Source of the DNA: Porphyromonadaceae bacterium UBA3318 | GTDB lineage: Bacteria > Bacteroidota > Bacteroidia > Bacteroidales > Muribaculaceae | NCBI GenBank assembly: GCA_002361235.1 | Contig: DESI01000031.1 | Span: 1-10,164 of the forward strand | Length of the DNA stretch: 10,164 bases | Direction of reading: 5' to 3' | The notes under the pieces: generated by a model | What the model was told of the DNA's origin: nothing | Database searches by the model: none | Seen by the model: only the letters and a program-made list of their open reading frames with translations | Translations under genes and position numbers: made by a program | Part shown: positions 5,718 through 10,164 of the stretch, one piece after another | Numbering within the stretch: the stretch's first letter is position 1 | How the letters are laid out: the number at the start of each line of letters is the position of its first letter

Positions 5718-6356
5718 TTGACTGAGGACACCAATACCTCGCACACTGAGGTCTCAACAACAATTCTGACAGTGGCAAACATCAGCAAACACGATCCGGA
5801 ACTGGTGGACAGGATAGCGGCCCACCTTAACGAAATACTCATACTGTTGGGCGAAAACCCAATGCGCGAAGGACTGGCCAAGACGCCGGTCCGTGCCGCA
5901 AAAGCCCTTCTCGACATCACCGCCGGGTATAAGTCCGATCCCCTTGACATAGCCCGGCAGGCCATATTCAATCACTGCGGCTCAAAAATGGTGATAGTGC
6001 GCGACATTGAATTCTACAGTACTTGCGAGCACCATATATTGCCCTTCTTCGGCAAAATGTCCATAGGCTATCTGCCTAAGGGCCGCATACTGGGCCTCTC
6101 CAAGCTGGCCCGCGTGGTAGACGGATACGCACGCCGCCTGCAGGTGCAGGAACGTCTCACGGCACAGGTGTGCCGCACCATCAACGACGCCCTCCCCAAC
6201 GACGGCGTCATAGTATGGTGCGAGGCTCAGCACCTCTGCATGAAGGCGCGTGGCGTGGAAAAACAGGAATCCGTCACCACTACCCTCGAATACTCCGGAC
6301 AATTTGAAACCAATCCTGCGCTCCGTGCGGAATTCATGCACCTGATTCAGCGTTAA
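5718..6356 (+). CDS. folE: GTP cyclohydrolase I
   Basis: Converts GTP to 7,8-dihydroneopterin triphosphate, the first step of folate synthesis and in many bacteria also the source for queuosine. The 212-residue product carries the whole active site: zinc ligands Cys103 and His106 in STCEHHILPF and Cys174 in AQHLCMKARG, with His105 and His172 as the catalytic or pocket histidines. The N-terminal region includes LLGENPMREGLAKTPVRAAKAL, and QESVTTT stands near the C-terminus. The start is unusual. The frame is closed by TGA at 5676-5678 and has no ATG until codon 49, which would remove a conserved helix. TTG at 5718 is the first possible start; GTG at 5772 (codon 19) is the alternative. It lies 28 nt after the SPOR gene and 40 nt before menB. 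Confidence 0.96.
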   Translation: MTEDTNTSHTEVSTTILTVANISKHDPELVDRIAAHLNEILILLGENPMREGLAKTPVRAAKALLDITAGYKSDPLDIARQAIFNHCGSKMVIVRDIEFYSTCEHHILPFFGKMSIGYLPKGRILGLSKLARVVDGYARRLQVQERLTAQVCRTINDALPNDGVIVWCEAQHLCMKARGVEKQESVTTTLEYSGQFETNPALRAEFMHLIQR

Positions 6357-6396
6357 AGGTCTGTCCCACAACGTTGAATCCTCAATTATCAAGACC

Positions 6397-7212
6397 ATGT
6401 TCCACTGGAAAACAATAAAGGAATACGAAGACATCCTCTTCGAACAGATGGACGGCATAGCCAAAATCACCATCAACCGTCCCAAAGTGTACAATGCGTT
6501 CCGCCCCAAGACCAATATGGAGATGCTTGACGCGTTCGGCATCTGCCGCGAGCGTCAGGACATAGGCGTCATCATACTTACGGGTGCCGGCGACAAGGCG
6601 TTCTGCTCGGGCGGCGACCAGAACGTGAAGGGCTCGGGCGGCTATGTCGGCGACGACGGTGTGCCGCGCCTCAACGTGCTGGAACTGCATCATGCCATCC
6701 GCAGCATCCCCAAGCCCGTGATCGCCATGGTGAATGGCTACAGCATCGGCGGCGGCAACGTGCTGCAGGTGGTGTGCGACCTCTCCATCGCCAGCGAGAA
6801 CGCGCGCTTCGGCCAGACCGGACCGAAGGTGGGCAGCTTCGACGGCGGATTCGGCGCCAGCTACCTGGCCCGTTGCGTCGGACAGAAGAAGGCCCGCGAG
6901 ATCTGGTATCTCTGTAAGCAATACACCGCCAAGGAAGCCCTTGAGATGGGCATGGTGAACGAAGTGGTGCCTTTCGACAAACTGGAGGAGACCACCGTTG
7001 AATGGGCCCGTACCATACTGAAGCGCTCGCCCCTGGCCATCCGCATGATAAAGCGCGCCCTGAATGCCGAACTCGACGGCCAGCACGGCCTGATGGAGTT
7101 TGCCGGCGACGCCACGCTGCTCTATTACATGCTTGACGAGGCTCAGGAAGGCAAGAACGCGTTCCTGGAGAAACGCGACCCGGATTTCGACCAATTCCCC
7201 AAATTCCCATGA
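6397..7212 (+). CDS. menB: 1,4-dihydroxy-2-naphthoyl-CoA synthase
   Basis: Closes the second ring of menaquinone by converting o-succinylbenzoyl-CoA to 1,4-dihydroxy-2-naphthoyl-CoA, in the cytoplasm. The 271-residue crotonase-fold protein shows oxyanion-hole segments AFCSGGDQN (68-76) and NGYSIGGGNVL (113-123). The MenB signature QTGPKVGSFDGG lies at 140-151 with Asp149, and the C-terminal catalytic tyrosine is probably Tyr244 in LLYYM. Gly142 sits where the bicarbonate-dependent E. coli type has Gly156, while the other class has Asp, so this should be the bicarbonate-dependent class (inference from alignment by memory). The C-terminus AFLEKRDPDF is typical. The stop overlaps the menC start by 4 nt (ATGA), a sign of translational coupling. 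Confidence 0.97.
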   Translation: MFHWKTIKEYEDILFEQMDGIAKITINRPKVYNAFRPKTNMEMLDAFGICRERQDIGVIILTGAGDKAFCSGGDQNVKGSGGYVGDDGVPRLNVLELHHAIRSIPKPVIAMVNGYSIGGGNVLQVVCDLSIASENARFGQTGPKVGSFDGGFGASYLARCVGQKKAREIWYLCKQYTAKEALEMGMVNEVVPFDKLEETTVEWARTILKRSPLAIRMIKRALNAELDGQHGLMEFAGDATLLYYMLDEAQEGKNAFLEKRDPDFDQFPKFP

Positions 7213-8267
7213 GGCTGCAGTTCGCTCCGTACATCCTGAAATTCAAGGAGCCGGCAGGAACGTCGCGCGGTGTGCTGACCGAAAAGCCGACGTGCTATAT
7301 GCGCCTGTTCGACGAGTCGGACCCGGCGCGCTACGGCGTTGGCGAGGCAGCCATATTCCCCGGTCTGTCGCCTGAAGCCGACGAGCGGTTCTTCTACAAA
7401 CTGATGGAACTGCAGGTAAACGTGCGTTTAGGAGTATCGACCGATCTGTCACAATTCCCCTCACTGCAATCGGGATTCGAGCAGTGTCTGCGCGATTTCA
7501 CCGGCGGCTGCAGGGGGATTTATTACGACACCCCGTTTATCAAGGGCAACGACAGCATCGAGATCAACGGCCTGGTATGGATGGGTAGCCACGAGGAGAT
7601 GATGGAACGCCTTGAGAAAAAGCTTGCCGAGGGCTTCCGCTGCATCAAACTGAAGATCGGAGCCATAGACTGGAAAAACGAGGTTGACATGATCGAGGCC
7701 ATACGCAGCCGTTACGACAGCTCTCAGGTAGAGATACGCGTGGATGCCAACGGAGCGTTCACCATGGACAACGCCCTGCCCCGCCTCAAACGCTTAGCCG
7801 ACCTGCAGGTACACAGCATCGAGCAGCCCATCAAGGCCGGACAGCCGGCGCTGATGCAGTTTCTGTGTCAGGTATCGCCTTTGCCAATCGCTCTGGACGA
7901 GGAGCTGATAGGCAAATTCACGGTCGAAGAAAAGGCCGCCACACTTGACGCCATCCATCCGCAGTATATCGTGATAAAGCCTACACTTACAGGCGGATTC
8001 TCCGGCGCACAGGAGTGGATAGACCTGGCACGCGAGCGCAACATCGGATGGTGGATCACGTCATCGCTTGAATCCAATATAGGACTCAACGCCCTGGCTC
8101 AATGGGTGGCGTCGCTCAACACCACGATGCCGCAGGGACTGGGCACGGGCGCTCTGTTCACCAACAACCTGGACGCACCCATCTATCTTGACGGCGACCG
8201 CCTGAAATACAATCCCGGTCTGACCCTGAACCGCGAGCAGATCGACGCGCTCGACTGGAGAGAATGA
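7209..8267 (+). CDS. menC: o-succinylbenzoate synthase
   Basis: Dehydrates SHCHC to o-succinylbenzoate in menaquinone synthesis; enolase superfamily. The 352-residue product has the expected N-terminal capping domain and a barrel with all key residues. The catalytic KxK pair is Lys147 and Lys149 in IKLKIG, the metal ligands are Asp179 (VDANGAF), Glu205 (SIEQP) and Asp230 (ALDEE), and the second lysine is Lys257 (VIKPTL). The C-terminal GLGTGALFTNN is also typical. The 352-residue length is closer to the Bacteroidota/Gram-positive form than to the ~320-residue E. coli enzyme. It overlaps menB and menE by 4 nt each, so the three genes are surely expressed together. Confidence 0.95.
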   Translation: MRLQFAPYILKFKEPAGTSRGVLTEKPTCYMRLFDESDPARYGVGEAAIFPGLSPEADERFFYKLMELQVNVRLGVSTDLSQFPSLQSGFEQCLRDFTGGCRGIYYDTPFIKGNDSIEINGLVWMGSHEEMMERLEKKLAEGFRCIKLKIGAIDWKNEVDMIEAIRSRYDSSQVEIRVDANGAFTMDNALPRLKRLADLQVHSIEQPIKAGQPALMQFLCQVSPLPIALDEELIGKFTVEEKAATLDAIHPQYIVIKPTLTGGFSGAQEWIDLARERNIGWWITSSLESNIGLNALAQWVASLNTTMPQGLGTGALFTNNLDAPIYLDGDRLKYNPGLTLNREQIDALDWRE

Positions 8268-9214
8268 CCTGGCCGGAATTTCAAGCCGAATGGACCGGGC
8301 CGGAGACTGACATCGTATGCCACACTTCAGGCTCCACAGGCGCGCCTAAGGAGATACGCCTCCCGAAAGAACAGGTATCCGCAAGCGCACGGCGCACACT
8401 GCAGTTTTTCAACCTTGACTCACACTCGCATTTCCATTCATGTCTCGCACCCGACTATATCGGAGGCAAGATGATGATGGTGCGCGCGCTGGAGTGCGGC
8501 GGCTCGTTCACATGGGAACATCCAAGCAATCGCCCTCTGTCAGACTATACGGGAGACCAAATCGACCTTCTCTGCGTGGTGCCGTCGCAGATGCGCCACA
8601 TCTTGCAGAACATAGACACATTGCCCGAATTGGGTGCCATTCTGATAGGCGGCTCCCCTATTCCCGACGACCTGCGCATACAGATAGCCCAATCACGGTT
8701 GCAATGCTGGGAGACATACGGCATGACGGAAACTGCCTCGCACGTGGCCATACGCCGCGTCTCGGAGCCTCAGCAGCCCTTCGAGCCATTACCCGGTATC
8801 AAACTCTTGCAGAATGATTCCGGCTGCCTTGAAATCGAAATACCCGGTTGGCAACGTTTCATCACCAACGATGTGGTGAAGATGGATTCGGAAAGTAGAT
8901 TCAGCATATTGGGACGCGCCGACAACGTCATAATCACCGGCGGACTGAAAGTGCATCCCGAGCAGGTGGAAGCCACACTCCGGCCTCATCTGACGTTCGA
9001 CTTCATGATTACATCCGAGCCCGACGACAAATGGGGCGAACGTGTGGTAATGCTTGCCGACCGAAGTGAGTCACCCCTATGCGCAACCCCGGACGATGAA
9101 AGCGTCATAGCCATCTGCAAATCGGTCTTAATGCCCTTCCAGGTCCCCAAAGCAATCAAAGAGGGCATTGTGCCCCGCACCGCCAACGGAAAGTTGGCGC
9201 GACGACAAAAATAA
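8264..9214 (+). CDS. menE: o-succinylbenzoate-CoA ligase, short form
   Basis: Activates o-succinylbenzoate with ATP and CoA to supply the MenB substrate. The product, 316 residues, is an ANL-superfamily adenylating enzyme much shorter than E. coli MenE (~450). The core motifs remain: P-loop HTSGSTGAPKE (20-30), YGMTETASHVA (152-162), the hinge segment LGRADNVIITGGLKVHPEQVE (216-236), and the C-terminal lysine Lys310 in RTANGKLARRQ. The missing part is the N-terminal region before the P-loop, which starts only 20 residues in. Short MenE forms are known in Bacteroidota, so this is probably not a truncation. It is the last men gene of the cluster. A 7-bp hairpin (CGCCAAC/GTTGGCG, 9181-9199) lies in its final codons but has no T-run. 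Confidence 0.92.
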   Translation: MTWPEFQAEWTGPETDIVCHTSGSTGAPKEIRLPKEQVSASARRTLQFFNLDSHSHFHSCLAPDYIGGKMMMVRALECGGSFTWEHPSNRPLSDYTGDQIDLLCVVPSQMRHILQNIDTLPELGAILIGGSPIPDDLRIQIAQSRLQCWETYGMTETASHVAIRRVSEPQQPFEPLPGIKLLQNDSGCLEIEIPGWQRFITNDVVKMDSESRFSILGRADNVIITGGLKVHPEQVEATLRPHLTFDFMITSEPDDKWGERVVMLADRSESPLCATPDDESVIAICKSVLMPFQVPKAIKEGIVPRTANGKLARRQK

Positions 9215-9220
9215 ATATCG

Positions 9221-9307
9221 CAATCCCGATACAATCCCGATACAATCCCGGTACAATCCCGATACAATCTCGATACAATCCGGTACAGTTTCGGCACAAT
9301 TTCGGCT
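9221..9307. repeat. 11-bp tandem repeat array, about eight units
   Basis: The consensus is CAATCCCGATA. Units start at 9221, 9232, 9243 (CAATCCCGGTA), 9254, 9265 (CAATCTCGATA), 9276 (10 bp, CAATCCGGTA), 9286 (CAGTTTCGGCA) and 9297 (CAATTTCGGCT). The first five units are nearly identical and the last three decay towards the regulator gene. The period is about one helical turn, so each unit presents the same DNA face. The array begins 7 bp after the menE stop. Function unknown. Open minus-strand frames across it exist only because of the repeat. Confidence 0.9.
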
Positions 9308-9340
9308 CATAAGGCTTTTTTGTCGGTTTTTTTACCAATA

Positions 9341-9372
9341 TTTGCACAAGTTAGTATTTTTCCTTAATTTTG
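9341..9372 (+). promoter_or_regulatory. Bacteroidota promoter of the Crp-family gene
   Basis: TTTG at 9341-9344, a 20-nt spacer, and TAATTTTG at 9365-9372 match the Bacteroides consensus fully. The predicted start is near 9379, leaving a 5' leader of about 22 nt rich in A and T, with no Shine-Dalgarno sequence. Confidence 0.8.
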
Positions 9373-9400
9373 TGTTTAAGAACATTTTTTTTAAAACATA

Positions 9401-10102
9401 ATGATCAAGAAAAGTACTCTTGAACGGATCATAGGCGACGATCTTTCAGAATTATGGGCGACACTGACAGCAGATGAAAAGAGACTTATTACCGACAACT
9501 TCAAATACGAGCGGTATAAGAAAAACCAGATCATATACGCGGAGTCGGAAACGCCCGAGAATCTTTATTGCCTTCTGGAAGGGAAAGTGAAGCTGTTCAA
9601 GAGCGGCTATGGCGACCGTGTGCAGATACTGCGTCTGTACCGTCCGGTCCAGTACTTCGGCTATCGCGCATATTTCGCGCAGGAGCCTTACGTATCGTCG
9701 GCCGCCGCTTTCGAGCCATCGGTGTTGGGCATCATCCCCATGAAGGTGGTGGAGGAGATAATCCGAAACAATACCGTGGCCGCAATGTTCTTTATCCATG
9801 AGCTGTCGTGCAACTTAGGCGGTTCGGACACCAAGATAATCAATCTGACACAGAAACATATCCGCGGCCGTCTGGCCGATGCGCTGCTGCTGCTGGCCGA
9901 TAATTACGGATATGAGGACGACGACCAGACTCTGAAGATATACATGAGCCGCGAAGACCTGGCCAACCTGTCGAACATGACCACCAGCAATGCCATCCGT
10001 ACCCTCTCCACGTTCATGAACGAGAAGCTGATTCTTGTGGACGGTCGCCGCATACGCATCATGAACGAACCCCAGCTCCGCAAAATCTCAAAATTCGGAT
10101 AA
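9401..10102 (+). CDS. Crp/Fnr-family transcriptional regulator
   Basis: Cytoplasmic DNA-binding regulator; targets and ligand unknown. The 233-residue product has a cyclic-nucleotide-like beta-roll (~25-125, YCLLEGKVKLFKSGYGDRVQ at 56-75), a dimer helix (~127-150), and a winged helix (~152-222) with the recognition region SREDLANLSNMTTSNAIRTL (183-202). The segment matching the cAMP phosphate cassette reads FGYRAYFAQEPYVSSAAA (86-103), without the Glu and the Arg-Ser/Thr pair that bind cAMP in E. coli Crp. It also lacks an N-terminal cysteine cluster, so it is not an Fe-S Fnr. The family often regulates respiration or stress in Bacteroidota, which would suit its place next to menaquinone genes, but control of menBCE is only a guess. 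It has its own promoter. Confidence 0.92.
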   Translation: MIKKSTLERIIGDDLSELWATLTADEKRLITDNFKYERYKKNQIIYAESETPENLYCLLEGKVKLFKSGYGDRVQILRLYRPVQYFGYRAYFAQEPYVSSAAAFEPSVLGIIPMKVVEEIIRNNTVAAMFFIHELSCNLGGSDTKIINLTQKHIRGRLADALLLLADNYGYEDDDQTLKIYMSREDLANLSNMTTSNAIRTLSTFMNEKLILVDGRRIRIMNEPQLRKISKFG

Positions 10103-10107
10103 ACGGG

Positions 10108-10143
10108 TAAGGTCCTTAAGATCCTTAGGGTCTCTAAGGTCAA
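10108..10143. repeat. 9-bp degenerate tandem repeat, four units
   Basis: TAAGGTCCT (10108), TAAGATCCT (10117), TAGGGTCTC (10126) and TAAGGTCAA (10135) follow each other without gaps, starting 6 bp after the stop of the Crp-family gene. The units differ by one to three bases. Function unknown. The remaining 21 bases include GAGGCTGTGTCG (10147-10158), which could be the left arm of a terminator cut by the window edge; that cannot be verified. Confidence 0.7.
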
Positions 10144-10164
10144 AAGAGGCTGTGTCGTAATTAA

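Noticed and set aside
9181..9199. 7-bp hairpin at the end of menE as a terminator
   Set aside because: No T-run follows on either strand, and it lies inside codons for the conserved NGKLARR segment.
8986..9347. Minus-strand open frames over the 11-bp array, giving repeated YRDCIGIVSGL-like peptides
   Set aside because: They exist because an 11-bp repeat stays open in several frames, and they overlap menE antisense. No promoter or family resemblance supports them.

Overview
The window looks like a chromosomal stretch from a Bacteroidales bacterium, most likely of the Muribaculaceae/Bacteroidaceae side of the order (placement is inference). The reasons are promoters of the Bacteroidota form TTTG-N19/20-TAnnTTTG, a general lack of Shine-Dalgarno sequences, envelope proteins built from modules typical of Bacteroidota, the short (~316 aa) form of MenE, and the tpiA - SPOR protein - folE neighbourhood known from Bacteroides.

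Layout. Positions 31-1951 (minus strand) hold two exported proteins of unassigned function. They are one nucleotide apart and share an N-terminal domain type; one ends in a predicted outer-membrane beta-barrel, the other in an Lcl/DUF1566-like domain. Positions 1952-2767 hold no credible protein gene. About 460 nt of this gap (2457 to 1998, minus strand) read as one highly structured RNA with a textbook Bacteroidota promoter and a 3' T-run; I cannot assign it to a known RNA family, and it is the most interesting object here. To its right, divergently transcribed, come repeated GTTAA boxes and the leader of htrA.

Positions 2768-4204 encode the periplasmic protease/chaperone HtrA (DegP/DegQ family), followed by a terminator and a short direct repeat. 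From 4376 to 9214 six plus-strand genes are packed closely enough to be one transcription unit: tpiA (glycolysis), a secreted SPOR-domain protein, folE (GTP cyclohydrolase I), and menB-menC-menE. The men genes overlap by 4 nt each and perform the middle steps of menaquinone synthesis (o-succinylbenzoate, its CoA ester, then DHNA-CoA). menF and menD are not in the window.

After menE comes an array of 11-bp tandem repeats, then a clear promoter and a Crp/Fnr-family regulator (9401-10102) that lacks the usual cAMP-contact residues. A second, 9-bp, degenerate tandem repeat follows it before the window ends.

The most useful follow-ups are the unassigned 460-nt RNA, the OmpR-family-like boxes before htrA, the forced non-ATG start of folE, and the short tandem repeats that sit in nearly every intergenic space.
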